A DNA stretch of 64,000 nt from Geosiphon pyriformis (taxonomy: Eukaryota > Glomeromycota > Glomeromycetes > Archaeosporales > Geosiphonaceae): NCBI GenBank assembly GCA_016748015.1, contig JAAOMT010000602.1, forward strand, positions 1,254,054 to 1,318,053, in the 5' to 3' direction. The stretch's first letter is position 1. Each line of letters begins with the position of its first letter. The notes beneath the pieces were generated by a model that worked only from the letters and a program-made list of their open reading frames with translations, ran no database searches and had not been told where the DNA came from. This document shows, piece by piece, positions 47,601-59,578 of the stretch. A program made the translations under genes and the position numbers.

Positions 47601-50025
47601 TTATTTATTGTGACCTATCAAATTCAGGATAATATTGAAAAACATATGAAAATCTTTTTAAAAAAAGAGTACACCATCAAATATCATCTCCTGTGATTAA
47701 ATAATATAGTCTAAAATTTGATAATCATGCTGACTAATACTGTGTTGTCACAATTGTACCTAAGAACACGCTATACTACTAGCTGTTAAAGCGTTGTACT
47801 AATTTATTTAATATTTGAAGAATTTAGTTTCTCAAGAAAGTTCTTTGGACATGGTACTTTCTCCTTTTCTCATGAACCGCGTTTGATAATCATTTAGTTG
47901 AGTCAAATTCAGACGCTTGAATACCTGCTTTTCCAGTAAAACCGATTAATAGCTTCTCACAGAATAGGAAAAAGAAGTCGAAGCACCAATCTTTTTCTTT
48001 ATTTGGTATTAATATTTCCCAATATTTATAAGAGATAAAAGATTTCCATAAAACCGTTTTTATGTAATCTAACTTAATAGATAGAACTAAATTAGTATTC
48101 TATCAGGCTCTTACCAATTTTATATTCTTTATATTGAGAAATATTCCAAAAAGACAATTTCTTAAAATATTTATTATACCGATATACACTTTGGGTCACA
48201 TTTAAATAAGGACGAAGGTTCATTTTTCATGTAAAACTTTTTAATTAATATAAAGTAATAAAGAAAGATACGGAAAGATACGGAAAAAAAAATTGCATTT
48301 CAATTTCTATTTCCAAGAAATTTTGAAAACTCTAAAGTTTAAATATTAGCGCTAATTAAATGGAATGTGCATTAAATTCAGTATGAATAAAGAAATTACA
48401 CCACCAAATTTCAAAAGAATGTGATTCATTTACTTTTTAAAGCTACTCTAAATTTATAATAATAATATCCACTGCAAGTAATTGTTGAACCAAATTTCTT
48501 GTATTCAAATAATGTAAGTTATGATCAGTGTGCCCGTATCTATTTTAGTGCCTGGGGTACTTAAGTATGGGAATTGATATTGTTAAGGTTAAATGCAGAT
48601 AAGTCTATGCATTGTACTTTGATCAAATATGCGCAACAAAATTCGTGCTATTTTTATAGTATACAGCATAAATTAAAATTATTAAATGACACTATTGAAA
48701 TAAATTCAATTTTCAATCCAAAAATCAATAGAGGATATAAATCATAGAGAGTTGATTAGTCAGTAATTTACTGTATATTGTAAAAGAATTTCAATATAAT
48801 TTAACATATTAGAAATAAATTTATAAAAGCTTTATACAAAGCATGAAAATAAAAAATGATTATGATGTTTGTTATTCAGATTTATAATTTAAATAAAATG
48901 CATAAATTAAAATAAAAGTATTTTAAATAATTTTAATTAAAACCAATTCTTGAAAAATGCAAAAAATGTGAGAACCCTTTACCAAAAATGACATTGACAT
49001 TTTTCTAAAAACATTTCTTGAGGTTTAAATTGTTGAGGAGGCAAAGAATTTTCATTTTATATGTTTCTTGAAAACAAGACATCAATATTCTGTTTGGTCT
49101 TTTATTTTCAACTTAACCACCCTTTAAACTTTAACTTTTTTCTTTCCTATTTGAATTAATATATGAAATTTATAATATCAATTGATTATTGTCAAGAAAT
49201 TACAAATTTTTTTTGGAGAAAAATTTTAAATAAAACTTTCACATATTACCCCGCTAAATTGAAAAAAAAGGATTTAAAACACCATGTGGGAATCTTCTCT
49301 TATATGCCTAGCTCTTTGAAATTCATTTACAATTTTAGATATCATTTCATTAGAACATTATGTAATCGAATTTAATTAATAATTAAACAGGAGGTACCGT
49401 AATTCGCAGAATGAACCCACCCGCAGTAAAATGAGCGTGCGTGCAGCAATTTTTTATGTTAAACAAATCTAAATTGGTGATACAGACACGGGCGAATTAA
49501 AGTTTCAACATTAACCAAAATATAGTAGATTTTTTTAAGTTTGCAACATCTTGTGTTACCCTTTTACAAATTTATATTTATAAACTATTGAGGATAACTC
49601 TATGGCTAACACCATTTTTAAACTTCATCTTCTTGTTTTAAACAGACGGAATTGATAAATAGGGAATAAAATATTTATTTATTTGTTTGAAAATTTCACG
49701 GCACCTACTATATCCATCCTTGTATCGTCAATCGATTTATATTGTGTGAAACTTTGTTATTTCCATTTTTACAAGTAAAATTTGATGAATTGAGTTTATG
49801 AAAGCTAAAAAGATTTTCTTCAGAAAAAAGAATAAAAGTCGAAAATTTTTACGCATCCGAACATGAGATCTTTTTCATTCTGACTTTCAATATAGGAAAA
49901 AAAAATTGATTTGATCGATTCAAATCACTTTTCCTTTAGGAAGATTTTGTTCTGAAGCAATTTTTTGAAAATTTAATTATCTCGCTTTTATAAAAGCCAC
50001 CAAAATTGTAATATTATCCCAAAGT
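44622..50025. other. AT-rich intergenic region
   Basis: Over 5 kb without a recognisable gene. Overlapping frames on both strands at 45320-45559 have somewhat richer composition but no splice partners or known motif. A G+C-richer patch lies at 49385-49500. The rest is A/T-driven sequence. Confidence 0.6.
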
Positions 50026-51406
50026 ATGAATAGCATAAATTATCTAAAAAATTCAAAGTCAAATTCAAAAGAATCTTCCCATTCAAATATTGGCTCTTCA
50101 TATTTAGACCCAATAGAAATAGCTAGAAAAGAAAACATACTTGATACTTTTGTTTTTGTAAATGGAAGACGCTATGTTGCGGATGATTCAGTAAACACAT
50201 ATCACCCAAATGATGAGACGGAAATGAAGCGTGCTTGTGATCAGTTTTACTTATATAATCACATTTGGGGTGGATCTTTTAATGCACCAGTTAGAGAAGC
50301 CTTAATGTTGGGTAGGGCACGAGTGCTTGATGTTGGGTAGGTTTTAAAGTAACCAAGGTTCTATTTAAAATATATTAATATGGCTATTAATGTTTATTTG
50401 TCATTATTAATTTGATTCAGATGTGGTTCAGGCATATGGATAATGGTATGTATCATCATCATCTAAAAGTTATAACAAAAAATGGTTTTATAATGAATGC
50501 AGTCGAGTGATAAATGTGTTTATGTATAATTTTATTATAGGATCAAGCAATAGAAGCTCCAATCTCATCATTCATTGGTGTAGATTGTGCCCCCGTATTT
50601 CCAGAAGAAAAAACACGTCCAAAGAACATAGGTTTTATTCAATATAACTTAATAGAAGGAATCCCATTTCCAGATTCTGTCTTTGATTATGTTCACCAAC
50701 GATTATTGCTTTGTGAAATTAACGAGAAAAAATGGACTGATAACGTGCTTAAAGAAATGGTTCGAGTTACAAAACCTGGTGGTTGGATTGAAATTGAGGA
50801 AAGAGCTTTTCCGATCCAGAATATTGGACCCATTGGTAAAGAGATAAATTATATTGGTAAGTATAATAAAATATTCATTCATTTATAAAATTTGTCGCTG
50901 GTTATCAGATTTTTCTTTTGATTCATATATAAGACATAAAAGATTTCAATTTGCCTTTGAATTTTTTACAGTTGAAAAATTTTGCAAAGATCGTGGAATA
51001 AATGAGCAACTTAGATTCTCAATACCGAAATTGTTTGAAGAGGTCGGTCTGACTAAAGTACAATTGGAGGACAAAATTATGCTGATAGGGAGCTGGGGTG
51101 GGAGAATCGGTTCATTGGTAATTTTTTTATTTATATATATAAACAGTATAATTGCGTTGAACCTCCAAAGTCTGTTGAATTTCGACCTAATATATAATTT
51201 CATCTGATGAATCAAATCAGTTATTAGAAGACCTTCTAAAGCATATTGATGCAGTCAAATGTGCAATTCCTGGAATGACGCAAATGAGTGAAGACCAATT
51301 AAAAGAATTTTCTAACGAATCGAACGAATATAGTGTACATTTCATAGTATATCGTGCTTGGGCTCAAAAACCAGACGATAATAATGAAAACATTCTGGAA
51401 TCTTGA
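50026..51406 (+). CDS. SAM-dependent methyltransferase (LaeA-like class I), five exons
   Basis: Rossmann-fold class I methyltransferase; substrate unknown. Exons 50026-50336, 50421-50445, 50541-50856, 50972-51117 and 51221-51406 give 327 aa with all phases closing. Motif I, VLDVGCGSGIWIM (100-112), is split: exon 1 ends within it and the 25-nt exon 2 supplies CGSGIWIM. Then come FIGVDCAPVFP (ribose-binding Asp strand), IPFPDSVFDYVHQRLLLC (motif IV-like), and MVRVTKPGGWIEIEE (post-motif strand). The C-terminus (VEKFCKDRGINEQLRFSIPK onward) is helical and resembles the lid of fungal LaeA/UMTA-like enzymes. The Ser-rich N-terminus (1-25) looks disordered, with no signal peptide or membrane span, so it is probably cytosolic or nuclear. 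Standing alone, it gives no pathway clue. Confidence 0.92.
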
Positions 51407-53051
51407 ATAAAAAATTTAGTTGTTGATAAGTTTCTAATTTTTTTTAATTATAATTCCATTTGTTTAAAAATTTGAAATTCATGAATTTTCATAATAAATT
51501 AAGATATTTTAATTTTCTTTTGTTAGATATTTTAATACCAGTGTGTTGTATTCTCATTGCCACTCTGAAAATTATTATTGCAGCAAAGAGTTGCTATAAA
51601 TAACTATCAAAATTCTTTGTTAATTTAACTTTTGACATTTTCTTCAATATTCCTAATTTTTGTTACATTGCAAATAATTCTTTTGAAATGAATCAATTAC
51701 TTTTTGAGTTAACTTTTTTCTCACTAACTTTATAACATTCATATAACTATCATTACTTTCAGCTTTACACTTGCCCAAATTAAGAATAACATTCTAAATA
51801 ACTGAAATATGAAAAATCAAAAAAATATGCAAACAAATACTTTTTAGCTTAATTTAAAACTCAATAGTTTTTTATAAGAAATAAGCTAAACGGAAAAACT
51901 AAATAATGCAGGTTCATTAATAACAGAAAAAAAAAGGAATTCTTTTGTGCACAAAATTTAATCCCGAAATAAAATTTTTATTTTTAGATTACTAAAAAGT
52001 AGAAAAAGTTATCTGAAAACAATTGTCTTTAGAGGGAACACAAAAGATTGAGAAAGTAAATATTTTGATTAATTTAAATTTGAATTATTAGTTTTAATTA
52101 AAGAAACAATATATTTTTTTGAAATCTTCTTTGTAAATTAAATAATTGATACAACTCTATTATTCATACAAATTCAGTTAAAATCCAATATTTCATTCAA
52201 AAGCTTAATAAATTTTTAGATAAATAATATAAAATTATTTTATTTTCGCTTTGTCAATATTTTATCCTTTTTAAAAAATTTAATATTGAATATCAAAGTT
52301 TTTAAAAAAATTTTCTTTCTATTTAGTTATAACCATTTTATATATTGCTTACCATTTATCCACTCTTTATATAAAATCAAATTATACTAAATATTTAGGC
52401 AAAATATTCATTAAAATAAAATTTTCATTATTTTTATTCATTAATTTCATCCAATTTATATCTGACTTTAAAAAAGCATATAAATATGAAAAAAAATGAA
52501 ATCTAATAGTGAAGATGTGTAAAAAACAATTTCAAAGAAAACTGATCAAAAAATAGCAAAAGAGACTTTAACAATCAAGTAAACCAACAGAAAAATTTAT
52601 TTGATAGTATTGGTTTTTGTTATTATGTTAATATTTATATACTTTTTTGAATAAATAAGTTGAAAAATTAAGCCAAATATGAGATTAAAAATTAAATCAA
52701 TTACTAAATAATCAATGTAACACGTTTTTAAACATCTATTTAATATACAATATATTGCGAAAATTTCAGATTGACTATTTTTTAGTTTTATACAATAAAA
52801 GCATCGCACTAAAAATTTTGAACTTTTTTCTTATATTTTAACTTTAAAAATAAAACCAATTACAAATATTTATATGTAATTTTGTCATAAAAATTTTAAA
52901 AAAATTCTTTTAATATCAACATTATTTTTGAATTATAATTTTTTTTTTAAAATATGGTTTTTTACATAAGTTTTTGTTTAAAAGTTATAAAGGACAATTA
53001 CAAGACTAAGAAACAAATAATAAATTTAATTCAAGAATTGACAAATACTTG
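51407..53051. other. AT-rich intergenic region
   Basis: Nothing recognised; extremely AT-rich with long A and T runs. Confidence 0.65.
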
Positions 53052-55441
53052 CGCAAATTTTAGCAGAAACCTATTTCAAAATTCTATAGACCAAAAATTT
53101 GAGACATAATCAAAAGCCTTGGTTGAAATAAAATCTTCACAATTTCCTTAAAATTAAGCATAGCTCGTAAGCAAAATTGAAGGGTTCAAGAATACCTACA
53201 CTAACGATATATTAAATTTTTCGGGTATTTTCAAACTTGCAGAATATTTTGGTTAAAAATGTAGCTACTTTTTATCCAGAAATCAAAAAGTATTTACAAA
53301 GCTCACTAGCTTAAAAGTTTTTGAAATTTTGAGGAAAAGCTTGGCCGAATATTATTTCAGCAAAATTTTTTGAGCATTGACTTGGTTTATTTATGAACCA
53401 GTCAAGATATAACTTGGTCATTTAGACAAATTCCTTCAATTCTCAAAAACCAATTTAAATGATGTCAGCTGGTTTTTGGAAATAAGTTGAATGTAAAAGA
53501 GTTATAATAAAAGTAAGCAATCCCAATGGAGTCTTTGGATCTTGACTTTAAAGATTCTATATATTTTGACTTGTAACATTCTTTTGGAATTCCGAACATT
53601 TCCTTTAATCTTGTGAAATTCGTTTAAAATTTTCAAAAAGTCAAACGATAAAACATTTTGGTCATGAAAAATAACATGAACTCATTTCTTCGAGGACGAT
53701 GATTAAGAAAATATCTTGTTGAAGCACGATGCATCGCCAGTAAAATAACATATCTCGGACCGAAAAAATCCAAGAATTGCTAATTTCTTTGGCAAAAAAT
53801 TCGGCAAAGGGATCAAAAAATGAACTATTAAAAGCTTTCGATCAGGCTCTCAAATTTGGTAAAAATAAATCCCGCATTGAATTACTTTTTTGGTTAATTA
53901 TTGATTGTGCAGTGCTACATAAACTATTTGTCACACGAAAAATTGGGCGTCTGAATGGCTCATTTGAAATTTATATTAATATAATAATGATCGACGAAGG
54001 CCTCACTTTATTTTCGAATGGAGGAATCATGTGTTCAATTCCCTTGATAATTTGATCAAAATTGCTTTTTAATCACGTTTTACGAATCCGCAATCCAATT
54101 GCCTAAATTTCAAAGAATATTCTTTAGACCGAAAAGGCAAAGATTTGCTTCTTTCAGTACATTCTTGTTGTAAAAAACCAAGACTTTTACTGCAGGTCGC
54201 AACCTGAAACATTCAAATGAGTTATTTAATTTGGGAAATTTGAAGATAAATCAAACAATCAGTATGTTTCAAAATACATGGAAGCTTTCTGTTTTGTAAA
54301 AACAAATTTCAGAATGGACCAAACTTAAAAATATGTACCTTCGCAAATTGGGATATAACTGAATTTTTTAAAAAAAATTAAAGCAGTGAACATTCTTGTG
54401 ATTCATAAATTAATCTGTGTAATCTTAAGGACACATTGAAAAATATTTGTCACGAGTAACGATGACAAATTTCGTTAACTTTTATCATCATACCGGAAAA
54501 CTTTTTTATCCTATTGTAGGGTGATCAGCCTTTTGCTTTGCGAATAAAACTTTACATTTCATGGCTTAAATAATTAATCACATTATTTTTTTTCAAAAAG
54601 ATATCATAAAATTTAATGCCAATAGCTGACCATGTATGAAGATTCTATTAATAAAACTACGTCCTAAGGTCTCAAAGCTTTTGAATTTTACGAAAAAATT
54701 TCTGGGCTCGAAAACTTCGATTTTTTCTAACAGTTTACTTTCTTAACATCATATTAATCTCTTAGAATTATGGAATACTTATCACAATAATCAAACAATT
54801 TAAATTTTTAAGGATGATATTCATCTCTTGAGGCTAACCATCAAGCTTATTCAGCTGTTTTTATTATTTCGGTTATAATTTTTTACTAAAAATTATAAAG
54901 TATCTCGAAAAATGTTAATCTCTAGATCCTTAGTTTTAAAAAAGCCAACATTTCATACATACAGTTCTTATGTTATCCTTTTAAAAAAATGGAAATTCTT
55001 TTAAAACTGAAATGGTTTTTGGAAATTATTTTAAAAAAAAATGCAGTTGACAATTCACAACTTGACTCATCTTTTTCCATTCTTGGCAAAAATTATGCTG
55101 AGAAAATTAAAAAGCTAGCATCAATGAAGTTTGCAGATAGAAATACTTTTGAACCTTTTCATTCATACTGATTCAGAAAATGGAAAATTGCTACGTTAAA
55201 AAAGCTAGGATTTCAAATCAGAGTACAATGACGTACAACAATGCATGTAGAAAATCTTTTATATATCGTAATAATTATAAGTTTCAATTGAAATTTTCTG
55301 TCATACTTATTAAATATACAAAGCCGCTCTTTAGCGATAAAATTCCAAACAAAGAATTGGTATATGGTTGATTTTACAATTCATGCCCGAAAAGACACAA
55401 TATATCCAAAAAAAAAAAGAATAATATTGACACAATCTATT
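53052..55441 (-). repeat. Inverted duplication X, copy 2 (non-coding)
   Basis: Reverse-complement counterpart of 11463-15893, shorter by two segments of about 1 kb. The ORFs at 53777-54055, 54989-55171 and 55180-55371 lie inside; the last encodes nearly the same peptide as 11538-11741 of copy 1 because the DNA there is almost unchanged. No terminal inverted repeats or target duplication found at the block ends. Confidence 0.8.
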
Positions 55442-55807
55442 TTAGTAAATAAAGTCTCTATACTTCCACCATTGATTTTATATTTGGTTTGGGAATATGC
55501 AGATGAGTTTGTATGCCATCAATACAAGTTGTAACACCCAATATTAGTTCTTTGTCTCATTTATTTTAACCTCACTTTATATTGACATAATCTTCAACTT
55601 TTGACCAACCACTCACTTGGATCTCAGTGTTTTTTTATGATAATTAAGATCCTTAAAATAAAATATTATTCCCTATGACAAGCTTATATTATTTTTTCCC
55701 GTATCTAAGCCATTTTTCAAGGAGAATTGTTGACGAGCTAAATGAGAGTGTCAAGAAATTCTAAATTTTTGTTATAATGAGCTCTTTGGAGAGTTTTTTG
55801 ACCTTTC

Positions 55808-56020
55808 ATGTCGAGAATGCAAGTTTTTTATTTTAGAAGTAAAAAATTTATCATAAGGACAAACAAGATACCAGAATTTCAGAGTCCAATGATTCGAAAA
55901 AGAATTCCCATTGTGGTTCTGAGCATAGGTTCAGCCGGACTAATTATTGAAAAAGGTATTTTTATTTATTCTTTAGAGTATAAAGAGTTTGCCAGAATTC
56001 ATTTCGGTAGGCACATATAA
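55808..56020 (+). CDS. Possible small membrane protein, unrecognised
   Basis: A 70-codon ATG frame with a basic stretch (MIRKR) followed by a hydrophobic segment (IPIVVLSIGSAGLII) and a charged end. It lies 205 bp upstream of the gene at 56225 on the same strand. A donor-like GTATTT follows the hydrophobic part (after GAAAAAG), so it may be an exon. Weakly supported. Confidence 0.28.
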   Translation: MSRMQVFYFRSKKFIIRTNKIPEFQSPMIRKRIPIVVLSIGSAGLIIEKGIFIYSLEYKEFARIHFGRHI

Positions 56021-56224
56021 GCCTTGTGCTACAATATGCCAATAAAAATACGTACCACAGAGAAGTATGAATCGCACTGGTCATAAAATATACAAGATAT
56101 ATATATACATCCGGTAGTAGAATTCAGGTCAAGCTTAGACGTAAATAGAAAAAGAAAAAGAAAAATTTGATTTCTTTTCCAATTTTTCCTCTTCACATCC
56201 TTTATCTTCCACATCACTATATCA

Positions 56225-56853
56225 ATGAATAATAATTCGGCTCCCACTTCCGATCATATCACTCATAATTTAACTTTTATAGTTCAAACCATCGTGGATA
56301 ATGGCACATTTGAAAACAATGATTTTAATCAAACTGAAATGAAATGGATGCCTGGTCATTACATTGTATGCGAAAAGGATATTCCTTTGGAAAATTTGTG
56401 GCAAAATCCCGAACATGATCTCTTTTTAGAATCGGAAAGTTTGCTATCCCCTAACGATTCTGACGTCTTCAACCATGGTCAAGAATTCGATGAAACAGAT
56501 GAGTTTGAAGACTTGGATATAGTTTTTCACTATACCGGAATTCCTACTTTACCCATTAGTCCAAGTATCACTCATGGGCAAACTACACCGGCGCTGTTTA
56601 CTCAAAGATTTCAAACTCAACTTATTTCTAGTCCCGATATAGATAAAGCTGAGGGTAAATAGTATTTTCTTGTTTTAATATTATAATTTAAATAAATTCA
56701 AACTAAATAGATATTATATTTCGATATTCATTAGATAGTTTCAGTGAAATCATTCGACCCTTTGTCGACACTTGCAATCATGAAGCTGCCACGAATTTAG
56801 AAACTGCTTTGCCAGCTCATAATGAACCTATTGATTCTAATTCTGATCTTTAA
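56225..56853 (+). CDS. Unrecognised acidic protein, two exons
   Basis: Exons 56225-56654 and 56735-56853, joined in phase 1 across an 80-nt intron (GTAAAT...TTAG), give 182 aa. The protein is acidic and polar: NDFNQTEMKWMPGHYIVCEK near 37-56, then a Glu/Asp-rich part (FDETDEFEDLDIVF, about 89-102), a Pro/Thr segment (YTGIPTLPISPS), and a Ser/Asn-rich end. There is no signal peptide, membrane span or known domain. Acidic clusters next to hydrophobics resemble transactivation or scaffold regions, but that is a guess. The splice-restored continuation (DSFSEIIRPFVDTCNHEA) and clean stop support a real gene. Confidence 0.62.
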
Positions 56854-57276
56854 AAAGTTTCCCTTTCACCCAAAATTTTTCTTCTATTGCAAATCTTATT
56901 CTAGGTTATTTGGGTAACCATATTAGATCAATTGTGCTTTTATTTTTTCTTTCGTTTCTATAAAAAATATTTTTTTATGGATTATGCTTTATGCTTTCGA
57001 AAATTAAAAATTATCAAATCAAAGAATAATTCAGTCAATCCCACTGTTACCTATGAACACATAAAACTTTATTAACAAAAGGATTCGTTTAAAAAACTTT
57101 GACAATTTCAATTTTCTCAGCAAGTTTGAAATTAGATGCTATGTTTTTTCTCTAAATAAATTATTTGTTTATTTATATATTGTATAATTATGAAAAAGTT
57201 TAATTATCTAGATTTTTTCACGTCAAAGAAGTACAGTGATATTTTGTATGTTAAAATTTTCTATTTCTTAATTTTT

Positions 57277-57594
57277 CTATAAAACTCTTTCAAAAGAACT
57301 CCACTTGGATTTTTGATGTCGAAAATCGAACTTCAAAAAATTATAAATATATGTGCAGATTAAATCTATTGGGATTTGACATGACTTTTTCATTTTCCCA
57401 AAACTTTTTATTGCACCATTACAATTATTTTGACACGACCAATAAAATGAATTTTCACAATTTTTTCCATAAATAATATGGTGATGGCCTGGATCAAAAG
57501 CAGAATTAGGTTTATTAAAACCAAAGAGACAACTAAATATCTTGCTTTTGCTAATTCCAAGGAAAAATAGGTTGTATATCGTATCAATATACAT
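57277..57594 (-). pseudogene. Possible Cys-containing coding fragment
   Basis: A 105-codon frame with a hydrophobic start (YNLFFLGISKSKIFSCLFGF) and a Cys cluster (YGKNCENSFYWSCQNNCNG). The ATG is present, but the hydrophobic part and the rest are not typical of a signal peptide followed by a mature domain, and no exon partners were found. It may be a fragment of a secreted Cys-rich protein or chance. Confidence 0.22.
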
Positions 57595-59390
57595 CGTTTA
57601 AACGTCAATACTTAAATGATAGCTTTGATAATTTCCTTAGTTTCTTTACCTTATCAGTCGTCAAAAAAAGTGCTTCTTTAAGTCATACTGATCGTGAGAC
57701 AATTCATATGTAAGGTAAATGGTAAGACATTTTTGATTCAATTAACAAAACCTAATCAATTTGCAATAATTAAAATTCCTATATAAAGTATGGACGGAAT
57801 GGTAAGAAAATTTGATCTTGTTGCGAATATAAGAATAAATTCGGATACTATAAGAGTTGTGGCTTTACTGTGCGATTCAAAAACGGAATTTATTGGATAG
57901 GTTTAACTTGAAAATAATTTTATTCGCTGACATAATAGTTATTGAAATCAATATAATGCTAATTAATGAACGAGCTTTGTACATTATTCAAGGAAACCCC
58001 TCTAATTCCCATTCTTAGCATATATGTGAAAAAAAAGTAAGCTCTAAATATTTCATAAAGATCTTCAAAGTTTTCATTTACACATATAGAGAAGGTGTTT
58101 TAGAAAGTTCAAATTCTTTAATCTCCAAGGACTAAGGGAAAAATCAAGATTTAGAATTTAATAACCATTTGGTAAATATGTGTAGTGATTAAATAAAATT
58201 TTTTTGGAATAAATTTCAACTTATTTTTCTCAGAATTTGATTCGATACAGATACTAATAAAAAATAGATAATTCTAAAATTTATTTGAACACTTCACAAA
58301 ATTTATGCACTCTTGACATTTTTTAAGATAAAAATTAGGTAAAATAATTCTTCAAAGCATGAAAAATACTGTTTTGAATTGAAGTTTATGGAATTTGAGA
58401 TTTAAATTAAATGTTAAAAGCCAAATATTTTATTTATTTGTATAATCAATATTTTTAAAAATTACTAGAATTTTGGTTTTAATTAACTGTATATAAAATT
58501 TCTCTAGGTTTGAGTGAAAATTCTAATTTGAAGCGTATGTCTATTAAAGTTTAGGATAAATTTCAACATTATTCAAAATTTATTGAAATAATATAATGAA
58601 AAACCTGAATTTGAATTATGTTGGCAATTCTTTACCAAATTTTAAATTTTTCAACAAATAAACCTGCAATACAGCCGCTAATATTTCAAGTTACATATAC
58701 AAATATGCTGTGATAACAATTTCAAATTATCTCTTCTATAAAAACTAAATATTTGTGCCAAAGGCATATTTTAGAAAATTCTAATAATTATTGAGGTTTC
58801 TAAATCAATTTTATGTCGTCAAACAATTTAACCTCCCACGGAACAATCTATTGATTATAACATTAAGAAAAATTGGCTTAAAATGCGTGTAATACAATTT
58901 TTTACCCCCTGTTTTCCATTAAAAAATTATAATATCTATTCATAAAAATAGTCTTTACATTCATAATAACTCAAATTAAACAAAGAAATTTGCTTGATGT
59001 ACTTTACAGAAAGTAACAATTTTGAGAAACATATTCATACATAAAGACTTTTTTCAAAAAGAACTAATAGGATAAACTTGATTTAAAGTTAAAAACTGTA
59101 ATAATAACTGAACCCAAGTCAACTGATATTGTCGAGTGTCTAATTTTGATTTGATTTATTTGTGCCAAAAATAATTTTTTTAAAAGATCTGATTTTCAAT
59201 AAAAAGCTATTCTCTGAAGATTCTCCATAATCACCAAAGTCATAATTAAAATCACGAAACATTTTTTATAGAGTAGAAAACATTATTAATTTGCTATTAA
59301 ATTCGATTTTTTTATTATGATAAAAGCTAATTAGGGAAATCCTTTTTCATTATTACTATGTCGGTTTATTTTCAAAAAATAGAAATGGTG

Positions 59391-59482
59391 ATCCATGCTA
59401 ATTTAAAGTCGGAATATTGAATCCATACTAATTTATTAGTCGGAATATGGAATCCATGCTGATTTAAGAGTCGGAATATTTA
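59391..59482 (+). promoter_or_regulatory. Three tandem ~30-bp promoter repeats of lipase-like gene D
   Basis: Units at 59391-59420, 59421-59451 and 59452-59482. Each begins ATCCATRCTRATTT and ends AGTCGGAATAT. They lie about 100-190 bp before the ATG and match two units before gene B. Spacing of 30-31 bp (about three helical turns) would place sites on one face of the DNA. Confidence 0.7.
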
Positions 59483-59578
59483 AAGCGTCCACAATCTTAG
59501 TTTTACTAGGGAATATTAAGTTTTAGTTAAATCTATAAATTTACATCTTCTGTTTTTCTTAGAGGCAATAATTCAAAA

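Noticed and set aside
53777-54055. 92-codon ORF in duplication X copy 2
   Set aside because: The matching part of copy 1 (about 14.9-15.2 kb) does not keep the frame, so it is not under coding constraint.
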